A stretch of 7,031 bases of DNA from Candidatus Izemoplasmatales bacterium (GCA_028691335.1 JAQUZK010000070.1:1-7031); one strand, 5' to 3'; positions 1-6,424 are shown, numbered from the stretch's first letter. Notes: generated from the sequence alone by a model not told the origin. Made by a program: numbers and translations.

Positions 1-1322
1 GTGGTTTAACGATTTTCCTAGCTATGGTTTATATTTTGCCAGTTAATGGGGGAATTTTATCAGCTACAGGTATGGATTTCGCAGCGGTTTTTGCCGCTAC
101 AGTAATAGCTGCAGCGATTGCTTCATTGATTATGGGGCTTTATGCTAACTACCCAGTTGGGCTTGCTTCAGGTATGGGGGTTAATGCGTTTTTCACTTAT
201 GTTGTTGTTAAAGAACTACAATTTACATGGGAAGAGGCTTTGGCTGCCGTATTAATTTCAGGTGTATTATTTTTGATTATCTCTATAACTGGTATTAGAA
301 AAAAAGTTATTAATTCTATACCTAATAACTTGAAATTATCAGTAGGGGCTGGTATTGGGTTTTTCATTGCTTTTTTAGGATTTAAAAATGCAGGTATTAT
401 TACCAGTCATCCAGAGACTTTTGTTAAGTTAGGAAATTTGGGTCATGAAACTGTTTTATTAGCTATTTTTGGAGTATTATTAGTGTTTATTTTGTATGCA
501 CTTAATAAAAAAATTAGTCGTTTTGCGATTATTATATCAATTGTAGCAACTGGGTTATTAGGTGTTTTACTTGGAGTTATTTTCCCTGGGCTAGAAGCAA
601 CTATGCCTAGTATCGGTGGAAGTAATTTAGGAAGTATATCTAATGTCGGTCAAACATTTGGTAAGGCATTTGGCGCTATGGGGTCCTTGTTATCTAAGCC
701 TTTGGCATATGCAGTTATTTTCACTTTCTTGTTTGTTGATTTCTTTGATACTGCAGGAACATTAGTAGCTGTAGGACATGATGCAGGTTTACTTGATGAA
801 AATGGTGAGTTGATTGATGGAGACAAAGCTTTAGTAGCTGACTCAGTTGGTACTATTGTTGGTGCAGTAGTAGGTACTTCTACTGTAACGTCATATATTG
901 AATCAACTACAGGGATTGAGAGTGGTGCTAGAACTGGTTTATCTGCAACCGTAGTAGGCTTGTTGTTTATAGTTAGTTTGTTGTTCTTTCCTTTATTTTC
1001 ATTCGTTCAATCTATTGAAGTTTCTCCTGGAGTATTCTATTCACCGGTAACTTCAATGGCTTTAATATTTGTTGGAGCTTTGATGGTTACTTCACTTAAA
1101 GATATTGATTGGAATGATAATATTGTTGTATCTAGTTCTTTTATAACAGTTATTATTATGGTTCTTTCTGCTAGTATCGCTGAAGGAATTGCTTTTGGTT
1201 TTATTATTTATGCAGTGATGATGGGTGTTACTAAAAGAAGAAAAGAAGTATCTCCGGTAATGTATATATTAGCGGGATTGTTCTTAATCAACTTTATAAT
1301 TAAGTATTTGTTTTTAGTTTAA
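1..1322 (+). CDS. AzgA/PbuG-type purine nucleobase permease (NCS2 superfamily), 5'-truncated
   Basis: This is a proton-coupled membrane transporter of the AzgA-like NCS2 branch, whose members import hypoxanthine, guanine or adenine. The reading frame is already open at the window edge: codons from base 3 read GLTIFLA directly before the ATG at 24, and this matches the usual N-terminal pattern of the family (GLTxFLxMxYIxxVN). The ATG at 24 is therefore internal, and about 20 N-terminal residues are probably missing. Visible hallmarks are many hydrophobic segments, the VDFFDTAGTL motif (about 735-764) and the ADSVGT...GTSTVTSYIES...GARTGL block (about 837-941), which form the substrate-site region in this family. 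The visible 439 residues agree with a full length near 460. The gene ends at TAA 1320-1322, inside the ascending arm of a terminator. The exact base transported cannot be read from the sequence. Purine-responsive control would lie upstream, outside the window. Confidence 0.93.
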   Translation, partial: GLTIFLAMVYILPVNGGILSATGMDFAAVFAATVIAAAIASLIMGLYANYPVGLASGMGVNAFFTYVVVKELQFTWEEALAAVLISGVLFLIISITGIRKKVINSIPNNLKLSVGAGIGFFIAFLGFKNAGIITSHPETFVKLGNLGHETVLLAIFGVLLVFILYALNKKISRFAIIISIVATGLLGVLLGVIFPGLEATMPSIGGSNLGSISNVGQTFGKAFGAMGSLLSKPLAYAVIFTFLFVDFFDTAGTLVAVGHDAGLLDENGELIDGDKALVADSVGTIVGAVVGTSTVTSYIESTTGIESGARTGLSATVVGLLFIVSLLFFPLFSFVQSIEVSPGVFYSPVTSMALIFVGALMVTSLKDIDWNDNIVVSSSFITVIIMVLSASIAEGIAFGFIIYAVMMGVTKRRKEVSPVMYILAGLFLINFIIKYLFLV

Positions 1323-1351
1323 AAGATGGGAAATTTTTCCATCTTTTTTTT
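1321..1351 (+). terminator. Intrinsic terminator between the two permease genes
   Basis: AAAAGATGG (1321-1329) pairs with CCATCTTTT (1339-1347), and the inner bases can pair further. The T-run continues to 1351. The hairpin begins within the stop codon of the purine permease, and only 23 bases separate its T-run from the next start codon. No promoter fits in that space, so the uracil permease probably depends on read-through of this element. Confidence 0.85.
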
Positions 1352-1374
1352 AAGAAAATGAAAGGAAGGTTATT

Positions 1375-2697
1375 ATGACAGAAAAGATGATTATTGGTAT
1401 TAAGGAAAAGCCTGGAAAGGCAAAATGGGTTGCTCTTAGTTTTCAACATGTTTTTGCGATGTTTGGCGCTACGATTTTAGTGCCTATGGCAACGGGATTG
1501 CCGATTAGCGTTGCTTTGTTTAGTTCTGGTGTTGGTACCTTAATTTATATATTATGTACCAAAGCAAAAGTACCTGTATACTTAGGAAGTTCATTTGCTT
1601 ATATTGGAGTTATAGCTTCAGTAAGTGGTTATGAAGATACTGGTGTTGGTAATTATGCAAGTGCCATGACTGGGTTGTTAGCTGTTGGCTTAATTTATGT
1701 AATTATTAGTTTGATTATTAAACTGGTTGGGACGAATTGGTTGCATAAAATATTACCACCAGTTGTAATCGGTCCAATGATTATGATTATAGGACTTAGC
1801 TTATCAACTGTAGCGATTGGATCAAGTGGATTACAAGGTGGAACTTGGCAAGAAATGCTCGTAGCTCTTACAGCATTTTCAATTGTGATAGTTGTGGCGA
1901 TGTTTGCGAAAGGATTTTTAAGAATAATTCCTTTTCTGATAGGAATTATCGGCGGATATATCTTGGCTGTTGTGTTAAAGATAGTTGATTTTTCAACTGT
2001 TAAAGCAGTTTTAGAAACACCTTCACAATGGTTTAAATTACCTGAATTCATGTTTCTAGGATGGAAAGACGGAAGTGCTAATGTATTAGGTACTGAGATA
2101 ACATTCATGAAAATGAATTTCGCTGCTTTAATAACTATTGCACCTTTGGCTTTTGTGACTGCTTCTGAACATATTGGAGATCATGCAGTACTATCTAAAA
2201 TATGCGGAGAAGATTTTTTAACTGATCCAGGATTAGATAAAACATTAATGGGTGACGGTTTAGCGACTGCGTTTGCGGCAATGATAGGTGGACCAGCAAA
2301 TACAACATATGGTGAAAACACTTCTGTAGTAGGTATGACGAAGGTGGCTTCAGTTTATGTTACTGGCGGAGCTGCAGTTATTGCAATAATACTTAGTTTT
2401 GTCAATGTTTTCACTACACTTGTAGCTTCTATTCCAGCATCCGTGATGGGTGGAATGAGTATTATACTATATGGATTTATTGCGGCTAATGGTTTGAAAG
2501 TTCTAATTGAAAATCAAGTTAATCTAGCCTCTATGAGAAATATAATAATTGTAGCAGCTATGCTTGTTATTGGATTAGGTGATGCGATAATAAAATTTAG
2601 TGCATTTCAAGTATATGGATTGTCTTTAGCTGCGCTTGTGGGGATAATATTAAATCTTGTTTTACCAAAGGAAAAAAAGTTTAAAAATATTGAGTAA
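1375..2697 (+). CDS. uraA: Uracil permease, UraA/PyrP type (NCS2 superfamily)
   Basis: This 440-residue polytopic membrane protein is a proton-uracil symporter by family. Diagnostic segments are SFQHVFAMFGATILVP (residues 22-37), GSSFAY (71-76), the SEHIGDH motif of TM8 (264-270) and NTTYGEN of TM10 (309-315). E265 and E314 correspond to the two substrate-binding glutamates of E. coli UraA (Glu241 and Glu290, from memory). The NTTYGEN form favours uracil over xanthine, since xanthine permeases carry a different motif there. The position matching UraA His245 is Asp (D269) here, a form I believe is common in Gram-positive homologues. The start is well supported by AAGGAAGG at 1362-1369, five bases before the ATG. 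The gene follows the purine permease with a terminator in between. No T-tailed hairpin follows its stop, so transcripts may continue into the SRAP gene. The gene symbol is assigned by family (pyrP is used in Bacillus). Confidence 0.92.
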   Translation: MTEKMIIGIKEKPGKAKWVALSFQHVFAMFGATILVPMATGLPISVALFSSGVGTLIYILCTKAKVPVYLGSSFAYIGVIASVSGYEDTGVGNYASAMTGLLAVGLIYVIISLIIKLVGTNWLHKILPPVVIGPMIMIIGLSLSTVAIGSSGLQGGTWQEMLVALTAFSIVIVVAMFAKGFLRIIPFLIGIIGGYILAVVLKIVDFSTVKAVLETPSQWFKLPEFMFLGWKDGSANVLGTEITFMKMNFAALITIAPLAFVTASEHIGDHAVLSKICGEDFLTDPGLDKTLMGDGLATAFAAMIGGPANTTYGENTSVVGMTKVASVYVTGGAAVIAIILSFVNVFTTLVASIPASVMGGMSIILYGFIAANGLKVLIENQVNLASMRNIIIVAAMLVIGLGDAIIKFSAFQVYGLSLAALVGIILNLVLPKEKKFKNIE

Positions 2698-2700
2698 AAT

Positions 2701-2730
2701 TTATCTTTTAATACTTTGATTTAGTATAAT
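2701..2730 (+). promoter_or_regulatory. Probable promoter of the SRAP gene
   Basis: A perfect -10 hexamer TATAAT lies at 2725-2730, with a poor -35 candidate (TTATCT, 2701-2706) 18 bases upstream. The predicted transcript start near 2737 gives a leader of about 42 bases. No LexA-type operator (GAAC-N4-GTTC) is visible around it. Confidence 0.6.
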
Positions 2731-2778
2731 ATAACTAAGAGAAATCATTTATTAAAAAGTGAGTGTGATGATTTAGTT

Positions 2779-3465
2779 ATGTGTGGTAGATTGTCAATTG
2801 CAGTATCTAAAGAAGATTTGACTAAATATTTAGAACAAAATTATGATATAACAGTTTTACCTGATAGTATTGAACTTCCTAAGTTTAACATTGCGCCATC
2901 AGAAGAATTAGTAACTCTAATAAATGATGGAACTAAGTACAGGGTTGGGCTTTTAAAGTGGGGTTTTGTTCCAGAATATACAAAAGATGAAAGTAAAATA
3001 CTGATTAACGCTAGAAGTGAAACGGTTGATAAACTATATACTTTCAAAAAGAGTTTAATTGAAAGAAGATGTTTAATTCTTGCTGATGGTTTTTTTGAAT
3101 GGAGTCGTTCTACAGGTACTAAAACACCTTATCGTTTTGTTTTAAAGAAAACCAAAGTCTTTGCATTAGCGGGGCTTTGGTCTTCATTTATCAATAAACA
3201 AGGTAAAAGAGTTTTTACAACTACGATAATTACCACAAAAGCAAATAGTTTGATGAGTGAGATACATGATAGAATGCCAGTGATATTAGATCAGGAATCA
3301 GCTAAAATATGGCTTAATCCTAACCTGAAAGATACTGATGCATTAAAGAAGATACTTAATCCTTATGATTCTAACGAAATGGAAATTTATCAAGTTAGTT
3401 CTAAAGTTAATAATCCAAAAAATAAGAATCATGAAGTAATTGATGAAATAAAAAAATCGACCTAA
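2779..3465 (+). CDS. SRAP-domain abasic-site processing protein (YedK/HMCES family)
   Basis: The family covalently captures abasic sites in single-stranded DNA through the N-terminal cysteine, forming a thiazolidine crosslink that shields the lesion. The protein is 228 residues, normal for bacterial members. All signature elements are present: Cys2 in MCGRLS, the FNIAPSE segment (36-42), NARSE with Asn77 and Glu81, ADGFFEW with Glu107 (102-108), and IHDRMPVIL with His163 (162-170). These match the catalytic Cys2, Asn, Glu and His of E. coli YedK. The start is fixed biologically: the Met must be directly before Cys so that its removal exposes the nucleophile. The Shine-Dalgarno is weak (GTGAGTG-like, about 2759-2765). 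The stop TAA (3463-3465) forms part of a terminator loop. The gene is convergent with the next gene, and its genomic neighbours give no SOS context. Confidence 0.96.
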   Translation: MCGRLSIAVSKEDLTKYLEQNYDITVLPDSIELPKFNIAPSEELVTLINDGTKYRVGLLKWGFVPEYTKDESKILINARSETVDKLYTFKKSLIERRCLILADGFFEWSRSTGTKTPYRFVLKKTKVFALAGLWSSFINKQGKRVFTTTIITTKANSLMSEIHDRMPVILDQESAKIWLNPNLKDTDALKKILNPYDSNEMEIYQVSSKVNNPKNKNHEVIDEIKKST

Positions 3466-3477
3466 ATGGTCGATTTT
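3453..3477. terminator. Bidirectional terminator between convergent genes
   Basis: AAAATCGACC (3453-3462) and GGTCGATTTT (3468-3477) form a perfect 10-bp stem with a 5-base loop that contains the SRAP stop codon. On the plus strand the hairpin is followed by TTTTATC. On the minus strand the T-run is longer, because the A-run upstream of the stem (3450-3456) becomes Ts. It should therefore end the SRAP transcript and, more efficiently, the opposing YgjV-GNAT transcript. Confidence 0.88.
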
Positions 3478-3486
3478 ATCTTTGGT

Positions 3487-4113
3487 CTAAAGGGTGATTT
3501 GGTAACAGAATAAGTCGTCATTATCTAGTTCTTCATTTTTAGAAAAACCCATTTTTCTAAGGTAGTTCATGTGAACGGGATTTTTAGTAAAGGTTATAAG
3601 TTTGTTATAGCCTTTGTCAAGAAAGATTTGTTTTTCTTGGGAATAAAGATATTTTCCGATGGAGAAATCTCGGTAAGGCGGAGATACATAATCGAGTTCA
3701 ATCATTAAAGTTTGATTATCGAATTTTGTGCCAACAAACACTCCGGCTGGAACGATATCTCTCAAGATGTAAAATGCTAGTTCGGCATTATCAACATCAA
3801 TATCTTTTACATCGAAATAGTTTTTAAGATCATTTTTATGTAAGAGGAGAAAATGTTCTAAGTATTTTGAGTTTTTATCAATTTCTAATATTTTGAAATA
3901 TGTCTTTTGATTTGACATTTTTACTAAATAATAGATATTTATTCCCACTGTGCCAATATTTAAAATTGCGACTGGATATGCTTTTATCAACAATCCATAA
4001 ATTACAAAGGTTAAAGATCCAAATAGATTTATCCATCTCAGTTTTTTCACTGAACTCATCAATAAAGATATAAGAACTATAACTGAGGCAAGATAACCAA
4101 CGTATTCTAACAT
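3487..4113 (-). CDS. YgjV-like membrane domain fused to a GNAT-like domain
   Basis: The 208-residue protein has two parts. Residues 1-66 are hydrophobic with about three membrane segments (3-22, 28-43, 46-66) and resemble the YgjV/Imp inner-membrane family: an N-terminal LEYVGYLAS, then LRWINLFGSL and INIYYLVKM. Residues 70-208 look like a GNAT acetyltransferase fold: a beta strand MIELDYV (137-143), an acyl-CoA loop region PPYRDFSIGKYL (145-156), a strand KLITFT (171-176) and the C-terminal signature NPVHMNYLRKMGF (178-190). The loop is degenerate: the canonical R/Q-x-x-G-x-G reads R-D-F-S-I-G, with Ser for the first Gly, so catalytic activity is uncertain. Substrate unknown. The start has a strong AAGGAGGG on the minus strand (4118-4125), and the gene has its own promoter. 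Transcription is convergent with SRAP and divergent from the HTH operon. The domain reading is from pattern memory, not a search. Confidence 0.8.
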   Translation of the reverse strand: MLEYVGYLASVIVLISLLMSSVKKLRWINLFGSLTFVIYGLLIKAYPVAILNIGTVGINIYYLVKMSNQKTYFKILEIDKNSKYLEHFLLLHKNDLKNYFDVKDIDVDNAELAFYILRDIVPAGVFVGTKFDNQTLMIELDYVSPPYRDFSIGKYLYSQEKQIFLDKGYNKLITFTKNPVHMNYLRKMGFSKNEELDNDDLFCYQITL

Positions 4114-4138
4114 AAAACCCTCCTTTTTTGCCTTTGAT

Positions 4139-4166
4139 ATTATAACACATTAAAATAATTTGTCTA
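4139..4166 (-). promoter_or_regulatory. Extended -10 promoter of the YgjV-GNAT gene
   Basis: Read on the minus strand, TAGACA (4161-4166) is followed by a 16-base spacer and TATAAT (4139-4144), with a TGT directly before the -10 giving an extended -10 element. A-tracts lie upstream of the -35 on this strand (4167-4216) and resemble an UP element. The leader would be about 19 bases and holds the strong ribosome binding site at 4118-4125. Confidence 0.75.
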
Positions 4167-4324
4167 GTCTTTTTAATCGTGATTTTTATTTATTTTTTTT
4201 ATAATTATTTTTTTTTAAAAAATTAAATATTTCGTAATAAATAAATGTATAAAAACAAAATTGGAAAATCTTTATTTACAGGCTTTTTATTTATAAAAAT
4301 AATAAATATTTTTACCTTATATCA

Positions 4325-4353
4325 TTGCAAAAATATCTAAAAGGCTGTATTAT
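4325..4353 (+). promoter_or_regulatory. Probable promoter of the HTH-repeat / membrane protein operon
   Basis: TTGCAA (4325-4330) and TATTAT (4348-4353) are separated by an ideal 17-base spacer. The predicted start near 4360 gives a leader of about 71 bases before the ATG at 4431. The -35 overlaps the right arm of an AT-rich inverted repeat (4306-4336), which is where an autoregulating XRE-type protein could bind. That last point is inference. Confidence 0.6.
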
Positions 4354-4380
4354 AGAAAGTGATAAATAAGCTTTCTAAGC

Positions 4381-4408
4381 AGATAAATATTACTTATCTT
4401 GTTTTTTT
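4381..4408 (+). terminator. Weak terminator-like hairpin in the operon leader (possible attenuator)
   Basis: AGATAA (4381-4386) can pair with TTATCT (4394-4399) around a 7-base loop, and T-G-T7 follows directly (4400-4408). A competing pairing of ATAAG (4365-4369) with CTTAT (4393-4397) would exclude this hairpin. The stem has only one G-C pair, so as a stand-alone terminator it would be weak. Confidence 0.3.
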
Positions 4409-4417
4409 AGTTTATAT

Positions 4418-4425
4418 AAAGGAGG
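4418..4425 (+). promoter_or_regulatory. Strong ribosome binding site that sets the HTH gene start
   Basis: AAAGGAGG lies five bases before ATG 4431. The same frame is open back to a GTG at 4359, but that codon has no Shine-Dalgarno, sits at or before the predicted transcript start, and would add 24 residues unlike any HTH protein N-terminus. The ATG at 4431 is therefore preferred. Confidence 0.88.
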
Positions 4426-4430
4426 ACCAA

Positions 4431-5738
4431 ATGCCAGAAATTGTTGATAATATAAAAGTTGGACAGTTTATTAAAGATCAACTTAAGGAACACAAGATTA
4501 GTCAAGATGCTCTAGCACAAAAACTTAACATCACTAGAAGTGCTGTCTCTCAAAATCTAAGTGGTAAGTCTTCCTTCGGGCAGAAAAACTTAGAAAAGAT
4601 AGCAGATATATTAAATATGAAGGTTGAAGATATTCTGAGTTGTAGGAATAGCGAAAATGATGAGTTTTCTTCTGAGTATCAAAAATTCGCTAGAAAGGGT
4701 TTGGCTGAGTTTAAAAGAAACTATGCTAAAGAAGTTACAATATCAGAACCGGATATTTTTGGTAAAGTATTAGTTGATTATTTAGTTGATGAAGATGTTG
4801 AAGATATTTTTATCTACCTTCATGATTCAGAAGTTGAGTTTGTTAAAAACCATTTTCATCGAGCAAGAGACATCTATTTAAAAATAATTACATATGCTTT
4901 AAAAAAGAATTTACCTGGGATAATTAGATATATAAAAGCTTACAGTGATTTAGATAACGCATTTGATATATCCTTATATAATGGTGCTAAGGAAATATGG
5001 CATATGATTGATAAGGAATCTAATCGTTATTTAATAGAAGAGATGATGGAATTAAAGATTAGACAAGATTATCGTGTTTTTGGATTTAAAAACAGTAAAA
5101 TGGTTAAAGCTATAACAAAGAATCTTTGGCTAGATATTATTGCTAAATACAAGCTTAATCAGGTATTGATTGTCTATCTTGATTACTATGGTAATCCAGA
5201 TGATTTTTATAGTTTTTGTAAAGCTATGATTAGTCATGATTTCATTAAAGCAATTGAGACATTTATTAAGAAATTTTTTGTGGAGGAACAAACGGAGAAT
5301 AAAAGATCAACTTATCGTTTTCAAAAAGCAATTAATTTAATTATTGAAAATCAAAATTTAAGTTTATTTAAAAAATTTGTAAATCAAAAAATATATGAAA
5401 ATTTGACTGATATAATCGTGAAAGCTATTCAGAGCGATCAAAAGAGTTATTATGAGTATTGCTTGAAAATTCAATCTGAAAATTTTGATATAGATTATAA
5501 AAAGGTCGGCTACACTGCAGTTAAGAATCAAGATTTAAGTATTTTAGAAATTATTAAAAATGAGCTTGAACAAAAAGAGTTAAACTATTTGTTAAGTGAA
5601 GTTGTTTTAAATGATCTTGATACTATGAAGTATTTGATTAAAGCAGGAGCTAAATTTGATTTTGATTTCTACAATTCTCATACTATGGATCATGTTAATC
5701 TTTTAATTGAGCAATTAAATAAAAAGGAAGGTGAATAA
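4431..5738 (+). CDS. XRE-family HTH protein with degenerate ankyrin-like repeats
   Basis: The product is 435 residues from ATG 4431. Residues about 10-70 form a Cro/C1-type helix-turn-helix: the first helix of the motif is QDALAQKL (25-32), the turn NIT (33-35) and the recognition helix RSAVSQNLSG (36-45), ending in NMKVEDIL. The rest has no recognised enzyme motif and is all-helical in appearance. From about residue 150 a pattern recurs, a short helix with K-A-I/V/M, a short polar turn (often with N and D), then an amphipathic helix, with the central Ala or Val at 156, 227, 265, 300, 332, 363 and 391. The last copy, VLNDLDTMKYLIKAGAKFD (392-410), is clearly ankyrin-like. It is probably a DNA-binding regulator whose repeat domain binds another protein; the target is unknown. 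The next ATG lies two bases past its stop, whose 3' end supplies the ribosome binding site, so the two genes are probably translationally coupled. Confidence 0.85.
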   Translation: MPEIVDNIKVGQFIKDQLKEHKISQDALAQKLNITRSAVSQNLSGKSSFGQKNLEKIADILNMKVEDILSCRNSENDEFSSEYQKFARKGLAEFKRNYAKEVTISEPDIFGKVLVDYLVDEDVEDIFIYLHDSEVEFVKNHFHRARDIYLKIITYALKKNLPGIIRYIKAYSDLDNAFDISLYNGAKEIWHMIDKESNRYLIEEMMELKIRQDYRVFGFKNSKMVKAITKNLWLDIIAKYKLNQVLIVYLDYYGNPDDFYSFCKAMISHDFIKAIETFIKKFFVEEQTENKRSTYRFQKAINLIIENQNLSLFKKFVNQKIYENLTDIIVKAIQSDQKSYYEYCLKIQSENFDIDYKKVGYTAVKNQDLSILEIIKNELEQKELNYLLSEVVLNDLDTMKYLIKAGAKFDFDFYNSHTMDHVNLLIEQLNKKEGE

Positions 5739-5740
5739 CC

Positions 5741-6424
5741 ATGCTAGAATTTATTGAAGAAAACTTAGCGCTTATAGCCATTGTTGGTTTCATAGTACTT
5801 ATAATTTTTCTAGTTGTTGTTTTGCGCTACAATATTTATATGTCTAAATTCTTTTCTAATAAGAAATTTAGAATTGATAGTGAGTATACGTTAGAACCAA
5901 CAACTTTAAATAAGAGTTTTACTTTAACTATATTTAATAATAATGTTAATGATAGCAGAATTATCGCCTTTGGGTTTATCTATAAGAATCACTCTCTTAA
6001 CTACTATAAATCGTTTTTAAAAGATAATAATTTAAAAGATGACCATAAAGTAATAATTCTTTCTAGAGATTGTATTTCGATTACTATCGATGCAAATGAG
6101 CTAAAGACTATTATCGGAGATATCAATCGTGGTAAAAGAAGAATTAGCACTTTAAAAGCTTATGTTTCTGATTCATCTGGTCAAACATTGAAGTCTAAGG
6201 CTAAAGCTATTTCTAAAGAACTATCTAATATTTTTAATATTGAATATCTAGAGGAAAAAGAAAAGAAGGCTGAAATTAGGGCTCAATTAGCCGCTGAAGT
6301 TAAGGCTAAAAAGGATAAAAGAGCATTTGAAAGAAGAATGCAAAGAAAAGCTAGGATTGAGAAATTTAAAACTAAAATTAAAGAATTATTTACCTTTAAA
6401 AAGAAAGAAAAGCCTAAAAAATAG
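5741..6424 (+). CDS. Single-pass membrane protein with a highly basic C-terminal tail, function unknown
   Basis: I do not recognise this 227-residue protein. Residues 9-29 form one strong membrane segment, preceded by an acidic N-terminus (MLEFIEEN) and followed by basic residues (R29, K36, K41, K42, R44). The positive-inside rule therefore places the C-terminal bulk in the cytoplasm. Residues about 45-125 alternate hydrophobic and polar residues like a beta-rich domain (for example SFTLTIFNNN, HKVIILSRD, ISITIDANE). Residues about 150-227 are helical, probably coiled coil, and extremely rich in Lys and Arg, ending in KKKEKPKK. No signal peptidase or lipobox site is seen. AAGGAAGGTG (5724-5733), inside the end of the HTH gene, is its ribosome binding site. 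The operon pairing suggests a functional link with the HTH-repeat protein. The basic tail could contact nucleic acid, ribosomes or an acidic partner, which is inference. Confidence 0.85.
   Translation: MLEFIEENLALIAIVGFIVLIIFLVVVLRYNIYMSKFFSNKKFRIDSEYTLEPTTLNKSFTLTIFNNNVNDSRIIAFGFIYKNHSLNYYKSFLKDNNLKDDHKVIILSRDCISITIDANELKTIIGDINRGKRRISTLKAYVSDSSGQTLKSKAKAISKELSNIFNIEYLEEKEKKAEIRAQLAAEVKAKKDKRAFERRMQRKARIEKFKTKIKELFTFKKKEKPKK

Larger units (their letters stand above)
4114..4430. other. AT-rich divergent intergenic control region (317 bases)
   Basis: This stretch holds no gene I can support on either strand. Its left end carries the minus-strand promoter and ribosome binding site of the YgjV-GNAT gene. 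Its right end carries the plus-strand promoter, leader and ribosome binding site of the HTH operon. The middle (about 4167-4324) is almost entirely A and T, with T-runs of 8 (4193-4200) and 9 (4208-4216) followed by an A-run, a composition expected to bend. An 8-bp inverted repeat, ATATTTTT (4306-4313) and AAAAATAT (4329-4336), spaced by 15 bases, overlaps the operon -35. It could be an operator, but such repeats are easy to find in DNA this AT-rich. Confidence 0.7.

Noticed and set aside
24..26. ATG at 24 as the start of the purine permease
   Set aside because: The frame is open to the window edge and the codons before the ATG match the conserved family N-terminus, so the gene begins upstream.
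1695..2108. Minus-strand ORF of 137 codons within the uracil permease gene
   Set aside because: It lies antisense to a well-recognised gene, has no ribosome binding site and shows no recognisable protein features.
2670..2717. Imperfect AT-rich inverted repeat after the uracil permease stop
   Set aside because: The arms (AAAGTTTAAAA-like and TTTTAATACTTT) pair imperfectly, contain almost no G-C pairs and are not followed by a T-run, so it is not a credible terminator.
2768..2776. Two-codon mini-ORF (ATG ATT TAG) ending two bases before the SRAP start
   Set aside because: Such start-stop strings are common by chance in AT-rich DNA, and nothing shows it is translated.
2841..3047. Minus-strand ORF of 68 codons within the SRAP gene
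   Set aside because: It is antisense to a highly conserved enzyme gene and has no supporting signals.
3878..4150. Minus-strand ORF of 90 codons overlapping the YgjV-GNAT gene in another frame
   Set aside because: Its start lies upstream of the predicted transcript start, and the overlapping frame has the strong ribosome binding site and recognisable domains.
4190..4225. Long T-run followed by an A-run resembling a terminator
   Set aside because: There is no G-C-containing stem. It is better explained as AT-rich promoter-flanking DNA or an UP-like element.
4359..4430. In-frame GTG extension adding 24 residues to the HTH protein
   Set aside because: There is no Shine-Dalgarno before the GTG, it lies at or before the predicted transcript start, and a strong AAAGGAGG precedes ATG 4431.
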